DNA of 64,000 bases from Pseudanabaena sp. lw0831 (GCF_016584665.1 NZ_BBJB01000114.1:19106-83105); one strand, 5' to 3'; shown: positions 16,077 to 25,300, numbered from the stretch's first letter. Program-made: numbers and translations. Notes: generated from the sequence alone by a model not told the origin.

Positions 16077-17411
16077 ATGCCAGCGATCGTCGTTCCGCGT
16101 CGGTTAGATGTAGCTGTGACCGATCATGCTCTCAATGATCTAGCTACAAAAGCGTCTGTATCCACTGCGCCCACTCAACATATTCTCCCCAATGGGATCA
16201 AGATTATTGCCGAACAGGTTCCCGTTGATGCGGTCAACCTTAGTATTTGGGTTGATGTTGGCTCTGCTGTTGAGAGCGATGACATTAACGGTATGGCGCA
16301 TTTCCTAGAACACATGGTTTTTAAAGGTAGCGAGCGCCTTGGTTTAGGAGAATTTGAACAGGCGATCGAGTCTCATGGTGGTAATACCAATGCGGCAACT
16401 AGTCAGGACTATACACATTTTTATATCAATGTTGCTCCCAAGGACTTTGCCAAGCTTGCGCCTTTGCAATTAGATATCGTGCTGAAGGCAAGTATTCCCG
16501 ATGAAGAGTTTCAGCGTGAACGGCATGTGGTGTTAGAAGAAATTCGTCGCAGTGAAGATAATCCCGATCGCCGTATTTATCGGCATATTTCCGAGTTGGT
16601 CTATGATCGGTTACCCTATCGTCGTGCGGTTCTTGGTCCCGTAGATGTGATTGAAAACGTCACTTCTGAGCAAATGCGATCGTTTCATCGCCAATGGTAT
16701 GCGCCACAAAATATGACGATCGCTGTGGTTGGCAATTTACCTGTCAGCGAGATGATCGGTGTGATTGCGGATTATTTTGAGCCGCAAAATGAAGAGAAGG
16801 CGATCGCCGATAAGCCTACACCAAAATCCTTTACACCAGAAAAGCCTTTTGAGTCTATTGTGCGGCGGGAAGTGACCGATCCTAGTCTTAAGCAAGCGCG
16901 ACTGAGCATGAGTTGGCGCGTCTCCAGTTTGCGGGACTTATCGGAAACCTATCCCTTGAGTATTTTGGCGAATGTTCTCGGCAGTGGGCGTACTTCGCGG
17001 ATGGTGCAGGATTTGCGAGAAAATCGACGCATTGTCGATCGCATTTCAGTGAGTAATTCGGCGATGCGTTGGCAAGGTACATTCCAAGTATTTGCCAAGT
17101 TGAACGTAGAAGATGTGGCGATCGTCGAGCAAGCAATTCGTGAACATATCCTCAAATTGCATGAAACGCCTGTCACTGATGAGGAACTAGCCAAAATTCG
17201 TACTCAAGTCAGCAATCGTTTTATCTTTGGCAATGAATCACCGAAAGAACGCGCAGGAATTTATGGCTATTACGATCGCATTGTTGGTTCGCTAGAGCCA
17301 GCTTTAAACTATCCCGATCTCATGAAATCCATCACCAAAGAGGACATCCAAGCCGCTGTTCGCAAGTACCTCAATCCTGATGCTTACGGAATTTTGATTG
17401 TCAAACCCTAA
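16077..17411 (+). CDS. M16-family zinc metallopeptidase (processing-peptidase type)
   Basis: A 444-residue pitrilysin-family protease. The inverted zinc motif HFLEH (in MAHFLEHMVFKGSE, about 74-87) and the downstream Glu-rich segment RHVVLEEIRRSEDNP (about 152-166) are intact, so the protein should be catalytically active. Related proteins degrade peptides or process precursors as homo- or heterodimers. I chose ATG 16077 (MPAIVVPRRL) because the frame upstream of it overlaps a hairpin and is not conserved in style. No second M16 subunit is adjacent. The gene is rich in HIP1, so it belongs to the core genome. Confidence 0.88.
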   Translation: MPAIVVPRRLDVAVTDHALNDLATKASVSTAPTQHILPNGIKIIAEQVPVDAVNLSIWVDVGSAVESDDINGMAHFLEHMVFKGSERLGLGEFEQAIESHGGNTNAATSQDYTHFYINVAPKDFAKLAPLQLDIVLKASIPDEEFQRERHVVLEEIRRSEDNPDRRIYRHISELVYDRLPYRRAVLGPVDVIENVTSEQMRSFHRQWYAPQNMTIAVVGNLPVSEMIGVIADYFEPQNEEKAIADKPTPKSFTPEKPFESIVRREVTDPSLKQARLSMSWRVSSLRDLSETYPLSILANVLGSGRTSRMVQDLRENRRIVDRISVSNSAMRWQGTFQVFAKLNVEDVAIVEQAIREHILKLHETPVTDEELAKIRTQVSNRFIFGNESPKERAGIYGYYDRIVGSLEPALNYPDLMKSITKEDIQAAVRKYLNPDAYGILIVKP

Positions 17412-17435
17412 ATAGTAGTCGCTTTATTGAAATGC

Positions 17436-17488
17436 CACTCAAAATAACAATTTAGGAGATTTTTTCTCTGGAATTGTTATTCTGAGTG
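17436..17488. repeat. 17-bp inverted repeat before the RloAB-like pair
   Basis: CACTCAAAATAACAATT (17436-17452) and its near-exact complement at 17472-17488 (one mismatch), with a smaller AGGAGA/TCTCT pairing inside. It could be the terminator of the M16 gene or a boundary or operator of the following pair. Confidence 0.5.
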
Positions 17489-17536
17489 AGAATATAAATT
17501 ATACTCAACTCAAATTTTAAATTGACTGATTAAAAA

Positions 17537-18952
17537 ATGCTAATTCAATTCACCATACAAAACTTTTTGTCCTTCAGAGATGAAGTGACTTTTAGTATGG
17601 TGGCAGTTAATAACGATAATCAGCATAGTGATCACCTTGCTCCAAATGAAGCAGGAGAAGGTCGTTCTGTATTGCCAGTTGCAGCTATTTATGGAGCTAA
17701 TGCCGCAGGTAAGTCAAATCTCATTAAAGCTATGAGTTTTGTGAAAACTTTAGTTGTCAAAGGCACTCGAACAAATCAATCTATTTCCTTATCTACATTT
17801 AAGTTGGGTAATTATGATAAAGAAGCTAGTAAATTCGAGTTTATCTTTACTCATCAAGGTTCTCAATACTCCTATGGATTTAGATTAAATAAAGAACAAA
17901 TTATTGAAGAATGGCTTCACGGTATTCCCAAAGGCAAAAAAAAAGAGGTAATGTATTTTGAAAGAGTTACGTCTACTTCTTCAAAAAAAGAAACAATCGT
18001 TGAGTTCGGTACAATACTTAAGGGAAGAAGTCCAACTAAAGGTAAAGATTCAAACCGACATCTTAATTTAAAATTTATCGCCACAGGGACAAGACCAAAT
18101 CAACTTTTTTTAACAGAAGCGATTGATCGCAGGATTGAGATTTTGATGCCAGTTTTTAACTGGTTTAAAAACGTACTCATGGTTGTATCTGCTGAATCAA
18201 ATTTTAGAAATTTAGAGGTTGGAGTGGCGGTAGATGATTCCTTTACAGATTTTCTGAGCAAGTTTCTTACTTTTGCAGGAACAGGTATTGAAGCAATATC
18301 AACGGATATGGTTGAATTAGATTTCGATAATCATTTTCCCACCATGCCCAAAGGCTTTAGGGATAGTATTCTTGAAGAGCTAGAAGAAAATTCAGTCACA
18401 ACAGTTGGGAATTCTCAAGGTGGGCGTTTTCTGTTGTTTAAAGACAAGAACGGTCAAGTTAATTTAACTCAACTGAAAACTAGTCATCGTCATGAAAATG
18501 GCGATTTGATTGATTTTTCTATGGATGAAGAATCAGAAGGTACACAACGCCTAATTAATTTGATTCCATCTCTTTATATTTTAGGAAAGGATGCAGAAAA
18601 AGTTGTATTTATTGATGAATTGGATAGACGATTGCACCCTCTTTTGTCAAGACGCTTTGTAGAATCTGCAATAAATTGTAGATCTAAGGGAAATCAACTT
18701 ATTTTTACAACGCATGATACCAATTTGTTGGATTTAGACCTATTGAGACGTGATGAGATATGGTTTGTTGAAAAAAATAAAAATGGTATATCTGATTGCT
18801 ACTCGTTAGCCGAATTTAAGATTAGGCCCGATCTTAAGATTGAAAAAGGTTACTTGAATGCTCGTTTTGGAGCTATTCCTTTTTTTGGAAACCCAAAAGA
18901 CTTGGGGTGGTTTGAATGTGAAGATTCTCTATCTAGCAAGGCAAATCAATAA
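17537..18952 (+). CDS. RloA-like AAA/ABC-type ATPase (putative phage-defence ATPase)
   Basis: A 471-residue SMC/ABC-like AAA ATPase of the AAA_15/AAA_21 class. It opens with FTIQNFLSFRDEVTFSMVA. Walker A is GANAAGKS (53-60), the ABC-signature-like stretch SEGTQRLINL lies about 45 residues from the C-terminal catalytic block, and Walker B is VVFIDELD (about 356-363). These are followed by the H-loop FTTHD and the typical ending YLNARFGAIPFFG. The next gene, 5 bases downstream, encodes an RloB-like Toprim protein. Such ATPase/effector pairs (RloAB, PARIS, OLD systems) act in anti-phage defence. There are no HIP1 octamers and the DNA is AT-rich, unlike the neighbours, suggesting transfer. Confidence 0.8.
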   Translation: MLIQFTIQNFLSFRDEVTFSMVAVNNDNQHSDHLAPNEAGEGRSVLPVAAIYGANAAGKSNLIKAMSFVKTLVVKGTRTNQSISLSTFKLGNYDKEASKFEFIFTHQGSQYSYGFRLNKEQIIEEWLHGIPKGKKKEVMYFERVTSTSSKKETIVEFGTILKGRSPTKGKDSNRHLNLKFIATGTRPNQLFLTEAIDRRIEILMPVFNWFKNVLMVVSAESNFRNLEVGVAVDDSFTDFLSKFLTFAGTGIEAISTDMVELDFDNHFPTMPKGFRDSILEELEENSVTTVGNSQGGRFLLFKDKNGQVNLTQLKTSHRHENGDLIDFSMDEESEGTQRLINLIPSLYILGKDAEKVVFIDELDRRLHPLLSRRFVESAINCRSKGNQLIFTTHDTNLLDLDLLRRDEIWFVEKNKNGISDCYSLAEFKIRPDLKIEKGYLNARFGAIPFFGNPKDLGWFECEDSLSSKANQ

Positions 18953-18957
18953 GAGAA

Positions 18958-19566
18958 ATGAGAAAGATAAACCGCACTAAGCTTTTAGATCGTAAACATG
19001 ATCGCAGAAGTGCAAAACTATTTGTCATAGCGACTGAAGGTAAAGATACTGAAAAACAATATTTTGAAATGTTCGGTAATCGCAAGGTGAAGGTGGAAAT
19101 ATTAGCTACTGGAGATGATGATAAATCTGCCCCCGAATATGTCCTAGAGCGTCTGGATAAATTCAAGGATTTATATGGCTTTAGTGAAGATGATGAGTTA
19201 TGGCTGGTGCTTGATGTAGATCGCTGGGTAAAAAAGGATCAATTAATTTCCGTCTGCCCTCAAGCTAGGCAAAAAGGATATCAATTAGCTATTAGTAATC
19301 CATGCTTTGAAATTTGGCTATGCTTACACTTTGGAGATTTATTCCCTGAAGATAGGACTTGCAGACATTTTGAAATAAGACTTAGAAATATTTTAGGAAG
19401 TTACAATAAGAGTAATTTGGATGTCTTTGCATACAAACCCAATGTCAAAGATGCGATTGAGAGATCGCGAAGTCTTGACTTAAAACTAAATGAATACTGG
19501 ACTTCACAATTAGGTACTCGTGTTTACAAATTGGTTGAGAGTATCTTGCAAAGCCTCAATGATTAG
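18958..19566 (+). CDS. RloB-like Toprim-fold protein
   Basis: A 202-residue protein of the RloB family. The Toprim-type acidic residues are visible: E27 in IATEGKDTEKQYF and D86-V-D88 in LWLVLDVDRW. The family block SNPCFEIWLCLHF (113-125) follows. A Toprim core suggests a metal-dependent nuclease (as in OLD or AriB effectors), but the activity of RloB is not shown by the sequence. It is encoded 5 bases after the ATPase, so they are surely co-transcribed and probably form a complex. AT-rich, no HIP1. Confidence 0.8.
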   Translation: MRKINRTKLLDRKHDRRSAKLFVIATEGKDTEKQYFEMFGNRKVKVEILATGDDDKSAPEYVLERLDKFKDLYGFSEDDELWLVLDVDRWVKKDQLISVCPQARQKGYQLAISNPCFEIWLCLHFGDLFPEDRTCRHFEIRLRNILGSYNKSNLDVFAYKPNVKDAIERSRSLDLKLNEYWTSQLGTRVYKLVESILQSLND

Positions 19567-19670
19567 TTACAGAACGGTTAGAACCCTTGCAATGTAGGAG
19601 CGCTAGTCTTATTTAGTAAAGCGATCGCCAATATGCCAAAATTAGAACACCTAAAGATATTGATTTAGCC

Positions 19671-21671
19671 ATGCAGCAGTTACTTTACATCGAAATCCCT
19701 ACACCTCAAGTTGAAGCCGTCAAAACATGGCTCCAGTCTGAGTACCAGCCGCCTTTCGGTAAAAAATCTGTTGCTAAGCATGGCTTTATTCTCGATCGCC
19801 AAAATCGCTCAGGTGCGATCGCGCAATTATCAGTATTTCTCTGGACATTGCAACGTACCACTTACTTAAAAGTGTTTCGCTGGTCGGATGAGGTGATGGA
19901 TGGCGAAAAAGATTTTCTCGATCATTTGACTAAGGCTGCTCGGCAAGCATTTCCTTACGAATTTAAACAGCCGCCAGCGATCGCAGCTAATCAATCGATT
20001 TTTGAAGCATTAGCCGCAGAATATCCGCTGACGGTCAAATTCTTTCAGCGTATTCCCAATGGAGAATATGACCTCAATCGCGTCTATTGGTGGGAGAAAC
20101 GCTGGCGTGAAAGTGTGAAATCACCTGAAACCCCGAAGAACGTGATCTTTACAGAAGCAAATTCTCCAAAGCAAGATTTGCAATACGATATTGTTTATTT
20201 GGGAGGGGCATTGGGGGCAATCCATGCCGCAATGCTGGCGAAATTGGGATATCGAGTTTGTCTAGTGGAACGGATTCCCTTTGGACGCATGAATCGTGAA
20301 TGGAATATTTCCCGTACCGAATTTCAAAATCTGATTAACTTTGGGCTATTCACTAAAGAAGAATTTGAAAGCATGATCACGGCTGAGTATGTCGATGGAT
20401 TTAATAAATTTTTTGATAGTAACAATCCACCGCATCTCAAAGCTAAAGTTTTACATACGCCAACAGTGCTGAATATTGCGATCGATACTAATAGTTTATT
20501 AGAGATCTGTAGCAAGAAATTACATCAGTATGGAGCAGTGATTTGCGATCGCACTGAGTTCCAAAAAGTAGTTATCAGCGATAGTGGCGCAACTATTTTT
20601 GCGAAAAATCTAGAAACGAGTGCAGAAGTAATTCTTAATTCTCGGTTAGTAATTGACGCGATGGGATCGGCTTCAGCGATCGCTCAACAGCTTAATGCTG
20701 GACAAGCCTTTGATAGCGTCTGTCCCACTGTGGGTGCAGTTCTCGAAGGTATTGATAAGCATGTATGGGATTCCCAATATGGCGATGTTCTCTTTAGTCA
20801 TGGCGATATCTCACGGGGACGACAGTTAATTTGGGAACTCTTTCCTGCGGAAAAGGATGAACTCACGATTTATCTATTCCATTATCATCAAGTGCATCCT
20901 GAGAATGCAGGATCATTGCTAGAGATGTATGAGGATTTCTTCACAATTCTGCCTGAATATCGACGTTGTGATATGGAAAAATTGGTGTGGAAGAAGGCAA
21001 CTTTCGGTTATATCACAGGACATTACAGCCTCAATGAGGATTCTAAAAAATGTGCCTTCGATCGGATTTTAGCGATCGGTGATGCGGCCTCATTGCAATC
21101 GCCACTTGTATTTACTGGTTTTGGTTCTCTTGTCCGCAACTTGCCTCGTTTGGCAACTTTATTAGATACTGCGCTAAAGCATGATTTACTCAATGCGGAC
21201 GATCTCAATCAAATCAATGCCTATCAGAGTAATATTGCCGTCACATGGTTATTCTCTAAGGGGATGATGGTTCCGACGGGAATGCATTTGCCGCCTGAGC
21301 GGGTTAACTCGATGCTGAATACTTTCTTTGGGTTACTAGCTGATGAGCCACAACCAGTTAGCGATCGCTTTATTAAAGATCGCCTCAATTGGTTGATGTT
21401 TAACCGTCTCGCGCTCATTGCCGCGTTTAAAAATCCGAAACTGATTCTCTGGATTTTGCAAATGGCTGGTACGAAAGATTTATTGAAATGGCTGTCTAGT
21501 TATGGAGCCTTTACCCGCAGTTCCCTAGCCAATGCTTTATTAGGTGGATGGCTGCCTCAGCTCATGCGAAGTTGTCAGACTTGGCTAGAACCGAAGAATC
21601 CTCGTTTGTGGCTACGCTTATTAAGTTGGAGTTATGCGCTCAATTACTCTGTTGGTAAGCCAGTAGATTAA
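19671..21671 (+). CDS. CruA/CruP-family lycopene cyclase-like FAD oxidoreductase
   Basis: A 666-residue protein. An N-terminal domain (about 1-165) of unknown role precedes an FAD/NAD(P)-binding fold: DIVYLGGALGAIHAAMLAKL (about 173-192, in place of GxGxxG) and VCLVERIPFGRMNREWNISR (about 197-216). The REWNISR block resembles the CruA/CruP group of carotenoid cyclases in green sulfur bacteria, cyanobacteria and plant plastids. A second dinucleotide motif RILAIGDAASLQSPLVFTG (about 464-482) is seen further on. CruA cyclises lycopene; CruP paralogues limit oxidative damage. I cannot tell which from sequence alone. The first Gly motif is unusual (GGALGAI). Confidence 0.65.
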   Translation: MQQLLYIEIPTPQVEAVKTWLQSEYQPPFGKKSVAKHGFILDRQNRSGAIAQLSVFLWTLQRTTYLKVFRWSDEVMDGEKDFLDHLTKAARQAFPYEFKQPPAIAANQSIFEALAAEYPLTVKFFQRIPNGEYDLNRVYWWEKRWRESVKSPETPKNVIFTEANSPKQDLQYDIVYLGGALGAIHAAMLAKLGYRVCLVERIPFGRMNREWNISRTEFQNLINFGLFTKEEFESMITAEYVDGFNKFFDSNNPPHLKAKVLHTPTVLNIAIDTNSLLEICSKKLHQYGAVICDRTEFQKVVISDSGATIFAKNLETSAEVILNSRLVIDAMGSASAIAQQLNAGQAFDSVCPTVGAVLEGIDKHVWDSQYGDVLFSHGDISRGRQLIWELFPAEKDELTIYLFHYHQVHPENAGSLLEMYEDFFTILPEYRRCDMEKLVWKKATFGYITGHYSLNEDSKKCAFDRILAIGDAASLQSPLVFTGFGSLVRNLPRLATLLDTALKHDLLNADDLNQINAYQSNIAVTWLFSKGMMVPTGMHLPPERVNSMLNTFFGLLADEPQPVSDRFIKDRLNWLMFNRLALIAAFKNPKLILWILQMAGTKDLLKWLSSYGAFTRSSLANALLGGWLPQLMRSCQTWLEPKNPRLWLRLLSWSYALNYSVGKPVD

Positions 21672-21683
21672 AATCAAACATAA

Positions 21684-21708
21684 AGAGGCGGTGCTTTGAG
21701 CCGCCTCT
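21684..21708 (+). terminator. Terminator of the CruA-like gene
   Basis: AGAGGCGG (21684-21691) pairs with CCGCCTCT (21701-21708), and a T-rich tract follows. Confidence 0.7.
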
Positions 21709-21804
21709 CATGTTTTGGGTTGTTTTTTCAAAGATTGCAATAATGCTTAGCTTTTAAGAGAAACATTTATGTCATAGTTTTTTAATTACGTGAGGTAAGC
21801 AACT

Positions 21805-22671
21805 ATGAGCGGTCGCATCTTAGGGACAACTAAAATTATAGGGGTGATGGGTTTTCCTGTTAGTCATAGTCTTTCACCTGTGATGCATAACGCCGCGATC
21901 GCAGCAATGGGAATGGACTATGTGTATGTATCATTGCCGATCCCTGTGGAGCAGTTACCTACAGCGATCGCAGGTTTAAAAGCAATTCAATCAGTCCAAG
22001 GCTTTAACCTAACTATCCCCCATAAAGTTGATGTGATGCCTTTGCTTGATGAAGTCTTGCCGATCGCTAAAGCTGTTGGTGCTGTCAATACTGTTAAGCG
22101 GGTTGGAGATCGCTGGGTTGGAACAAATACCGATGTGGCAGGCTTTTTAAATCCACTCAAGCAACTTAACTGTGATTGGGAAAATATGCCCGCCTTGATC
22201 CTTGGCAGTGGTGGTGCGGCAAAGGCAGTAGTTGCAGCTTGCTTAGAGTTGGGCTGTTCTGTAATTCATGTTGTGGGACGAGATCCCAAAAAGATGAAAA
22301 AATTTCACGGGGCAATGACTATCCAACTGCATGATTACAATCTGCGGGTACATCCTTGGACATCAATACCACATTTGCTTGAAGTTGCAGGAATTGTAAT
22401 TAATGCTACGCCGATCGGGATGGCAAGCGATCCAAATACACCTATTTCTGAAGCGGAAATGAATTTATTGCCCGATCATGCGATCGCCTATGACCTGATT
22501 TATACGCCACGCCCCACTAAGTTTTTGCAAATCGCCGCAGCCAGAGGGCTGAAAGCGATCGATGGTTTGGAGATGTTAATTAATCAGGGCGCGATCGGGC
22601 TGGAGTTTTGGTTAGATCAACCCGTTCCGATTGAGATCATGCGCCAAGCATTGCTTCAGCATTTGGCATAA
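21805..22671 (+). CDS. aroE: Shikimate dehydrogenase
   Basis: A 288-residue enzyme reducing 3-dehydroshikimate with NADPH in aromatic amino acid synthesis. Motifs: substrate site GFPVSHSLSPVMHNAA (about 15-30), FNLTIPHK with the catalytic Lys (about 68-75), NTDVAGF (about 110-116) and nucleotide loop ILGSGGAAKAV (about 132-142). Length is typical. It is a single gene with its own small terminator and several HIP1 sites. Confidence 0.95.
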   Translation: MSGRILGTTKIIGVMGFPVSHSLSPVMHNAAIAAMGMDYVYVSLPIPVEQLPTAIAGLKAIQSVQGFNLTIPHKVDVMPLLDEVLPIAKAVGAVNTVKRVGDRWVGTNTDVAGFLNPLKQLNCDWENMPALILGSGGAAKAVVAACLELGCSVIHVVGRDPKKMKKFHGAMTIQLHDYNLRVHPWTSIPHLLEVAGIVINATPIGMASDPNTPISEAEMNLLPDHAIAYDLIYTPRPTKFLQIAAARGLKAIDGLEMLINQGAIGLEFWLDQPVPIEIMRQALLQHLA

Positions 22672-22675
22672 TCCT

Positions 22676-22708
22676 AAAACACAAAACTGCGTAGCCGTTT
22701 TGTGTTTT
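22676..22708 (+). terminator. Terminator of aroE
   Basis: Arms AAAACACAAAAC (22676-22687) and GTTTTGTGTTTT (22697-22708); the inner GC-GTA-GC can close further. Confidence 0.75.
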
Positions 22709-22820
22709 AACGCATGTATCAGTTGAACAAGGATCATTCCGATCTTTCAATAGGATATTTAAAGAGGGTTTGGTCTCCAAGCCCAAGTCTCTGCACCACG
22801 CAACATCAGTTTTAAAACCA

Positions 22821-23192
22821 TTAGTCGCTTTCTACATTAGCTTGCATGACAGTCAAGTAAGCATCTAACTCCTCGGTATTCACAAATACTTCAGAAAGCG
22901 GCACGGCTTTAACAATATCAAATACTTTTTTCACTTGAGGCGTAAGATTAGTAAAAAACACCTTGCCTTCCTTTGATTTCATCGTTTTTCTTGCCTTGGC
23001 AAAGACTCTTAATCCTGCACTGGAGACAAAGCTCAAGTTCTGGAGATCGAAAATGATCGTCTGGATATCTTGATTCAGGTTGGACTGAAGAGATTTCTCC
23101 AAATCAGAAGCAGTCAATGTATCAAGCTGTCCGTCCAAACTTAAGCACAAGGTGTCAGGATTAGAATTGTCAGTGAGGATCTGCAGAGCCAT
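22821..23192 (-). CDS. STAS-domain anti-sigma factor antagonist
   Basis: A 123-residue single STAS domain. The phospho-loop reads V56-S57-S58-A59-G60 in LSFVSSAGLRVF, close to the family pattern. ATG 23192 (MALQIL) is preferred to the start at 23234 because it matches the typical STAS N-terminus and the upstream residues are low in conservation character. No kinase is adjacent, so it must pair with one encoded elsewhere, for example the RsbW-like protein at 2077. Monocistronic. Confidence 0.8.
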   Translation of the reverse strand: MALQILTDNSNPDTLCLSLDGQLDTLTASDLEKSLQSNLNQDIQTIIFDLQNLSFVSSAGLRVFAKARKTMKSKEGKVFFTNLTPQVKKVFDIVKAVPLSEVFVNTEELDAYLTVMQANVESD

Positions 23193-23234
23193 AAATTTTA
23201 TCTTGAAATCAAGGTAGTTGTAGTTTAATACCAA

Positions 23235-23538
23235 TTTTCAAAAGTATCGTCACACTTTTAAAAGTTGCCTCTGCCCAGTTTTTACATAATTTAATATTCT
23301 TGGGCTATGCAAAAATCTGGTTTGGCAGTTGTAGTTTTACAAGTCACCTCCATAGGTGGCAAGAACCTTGAAAACCGCATTATTACGTTGACCTCTGGAG
23401 GTCGCTCTCTCCATAAGGGTTTCGGCTTTTATAGTTGTAGTCTTATTACGAATTTAGCAAGCTTATTGACTATGTAAAAGACCTATGGAGATCGACCCTA
23501 TTGAAAGCTTCACTTGGCAAGGCTCAAAAATGTGAAGC
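23235..23538. other. Non-coding stretch before the CRISPR; possible leader
   Basis: No gene is seen. The stretch holds small palindromes CACCTCCATAGGTG (about 23345), GACCTCTGGAGGTC (about 23390) and a related GACCTATGGAGATC (about 23489). It ends at the first repeat of the CRISPR, so it occupies the leader position if the array reads rightward. No cas gene is present. Confidence 0.35.
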
Positions 23539-23716
23539 CTTTCACGCCTAACACCCCGCAAGGGGACGAAAACAGTCCGCAGCTGCAAGCAGCCGAAGCC
23601 GAAGCCGCTTTCACGCCTAACACCCCGCAAGGGGACGGAAACCTTTATTATCTTTGATTCGATTAGTTGGTTTTTTCTCAGCTTTCACGCCTAACACCCC
23701 GCAAGGGGACGGAAAC
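23539..23716 (+). CRISPR. Short CRISPR array, three repeats, no adjacent cas genes
   Basis: Three 35-base repeats at 23539-23573, 23608-23642 and 23682-23716. Each begins CTTTCACGCCTAACACC and ends AAGGGGACGGAAAC, with an internal stem CCCC-GCAA-GGGG. The first copy differs by one base (GACGAAAAC). Two spacers of 34 and 39 bases separate them; the first is a low-complexity run of AGCCGA units. The 3' GGAAAC end is typical of cyanobacterial repeats and indicates rightward transcription. An orphan or decaying array, perhaps served in trans. Confidence 0.88.
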
Positions 23717-23730
23717 GGGAGAGAAAGGTC

Positions 23731-23841
23731 GAAGAATGAAGATCGAAGAGGGAAGGAAAGGCGAAAAAATAAAGAAATTTTATGTTTCTGCAATCATATA
23801 CAATTAAACTCTTAATTTTCATTCTTCGATCTTCATTCTTC
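23731..23841. repeat. Purine/pyrimidine-rich 19-bp inverted repeat beside the CRISPR
   Basis: GAAGAATGAAGATCGAAGA (23731-23749) has an exact complement at 23823-23841. The surrounding DNA is GAAG/CTTC-rich up to the decarboxylase stop at 23903. No gene is seen. Confidence 0.7.
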
Positions 23842-23902
23842 CGCCTTCTTTCAATTCCTTCTTCGATCTTCCGACTTTAAATCCCCCCTCTTCCGACTTC
23901 TT

Positions 23903-25261
23903 TCATTCCCCTGCATATGGATGTAAAACTACGGCTTTGAGAATGCGATCGCCTTTCCAAAGTGGTAAGGAGAGCCATAATTTACCTTCATTAATCCATT
24001 GTTGGCGCAGGGCAGCACTACTAAGGTTCGGATCGTTAGATTTGAGGCAAATAATATTTAAAGTTGGTTCGCATACCAGTTCTAATTCGGTCGAATCATC
24101 AACCCATTGACGCAGATGATCGGATAGATCGAGCGATCGCTCAACTAGATAACGACAACCCGAAATTCCCAATGCTTTCAGTGCCATCCATAATTTGAGA
24201 CTATCAGTCCGTCTTGTGCCCTGCAAATTGAGATTCCCAAAGTTCAGCGTTCGATCATCCATATAAGGAAGCTCTCCATCAAAGCCATCAACCAGATGTT
24301 GCTTATTTTTAACAATCAACATCGCACAGGTTCGCGCCACCCATAGCCACTTTTGCGGATTAAACGTCATGGAGTCAGCGAGTTCGCAACCTTGAAATAG
24401 GGGTTGCAGTTTTGGGGTGAAAATACCTGCTCCACCATAGGCTGCATCAATATGAAACCAACAATCATAACGTTTAGCAATTTCTCCCACTGACTGAATC
24501 GGATCAATTGCCCCTGTTACCGTTGTGCCTGCGATCGCTGCCACAAAAAAAGGTTGTTTTCCTTCTTGAATAGATTTTTGAATAGCAGCTTCTAATTCTT
24601 CTAAAATAATTTCGCCGCGATAGTTAGTTGGCACTCGCACTAAGTTCTCTTTGCCAATGCCGATCACATTCATTGCCTTCTCAAAGGAAGTATGCGCGGC
24701 ATCAGAGACAAAAGCCACTAAGTTATTAGAATTACCCAAAGATTTGCTCTGTGGTAGTTTCCAGTTTCGCGCTAATAATAGTCCCGAAATATTGGCAAGG
24801 CTACCACCAGCAGTAAGTGTGCCAAAACAATCAGTTCCCATTCCAAAAAGATTGCCAAACCATTGCATCAATTGTGCTTCCATTTCCGTAAACACGGGAG
24901 CAAGTTCATAACTCAGCATGTTGTTGTTAATTGCTGAAACTAGAGCATCTGCCCAGATTGTAATCGCAGTAGGAACGCTGTCCATATGACCCATATAGCG
25001 AGGATTCTGGAAGTTAACAGTACGTGGCAAAATCTGCGATTGCACTTCTGACAACAATTCTGAAAGCTCTTGCCCTTGATCGGGAATAAGAATATCAAAA
25101 GCAGATTCATCTTTTACAAATGGCTGATTTTGAGTGTCCAAAACTGAATCCACGATCAGATCGACGAAGGCATATCCCAACTTACGGATGTCTTCGAGAT
25201 TAGAGCGATCGGGATTAAGAAAGTGTGAATCAAGGGAGAATTTTCTTGAAGAATCGGGCAT
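23903..25261 (-). CDS. Group II PLP-dependent decarboxylase
   Basis: A 452-residue pyridoxal-phosphate enzyme of the aromatic-amino-acid / glutamate / diaminobutyrate decarboxylase group. Seen: TAGGSLANI (about 149-157), the PLP-stacking and Asp region HIDAAYGGAG (about 269-278) and the Schiff-base Lys in SMTFNPQKWLW (about 300-310). The enzyme removes the carboxylate of an amino acid to yield an amine; the substrate cannot be read from the sequence. The C-terminus is somewhat shorter than in many homologues. Single gene, ending beside the low-complexity stretch next to the CRISPR. Confidence 0.85.
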   Translation of the reverse strand: MPDSSRKFSLDSHFLNPDRSNLEDIRKLGYAFVDLIVDSVLDTQNQPFVKDESAFDILIPDQGQELSELLSEVQSQILPRTVNFQNPRYMGHMDSVPTAITIWADALVSAINNNMLSYELAPVFTEMEAQLMQWFGNLFGMGTDCFGTLTAGGSLANISGLLLARNWKLPQSKSLGNSNNLVAFVSDAAHTSFEKAMNVIGIGKENLVRVPTNYRGEIILEELEAAIQKSIQEGKQPFFVAAIAGTTVTGAIDPIQSVGEIAKRYDCWFHIDAAYGGAGIFTPKLQPLFQGCELADSMTFNPQKWLWVARTCAMLIVKNKQHLVDGFDGELPYMDDRTLNFGNLNLQGTRRTDSLKLWMALKALGISGCRYLVERSLDLSDHLRQWVDDSTELELVCEPTLNIICLKSNDPNLSSAALRQQWINEGKLWLSLPLWKGDRILKAVVLHPYAGE

Positions 25262-25300
25262 TGTCGCTTTTTTAATAAATAATATCCAATAAAAATCAGA

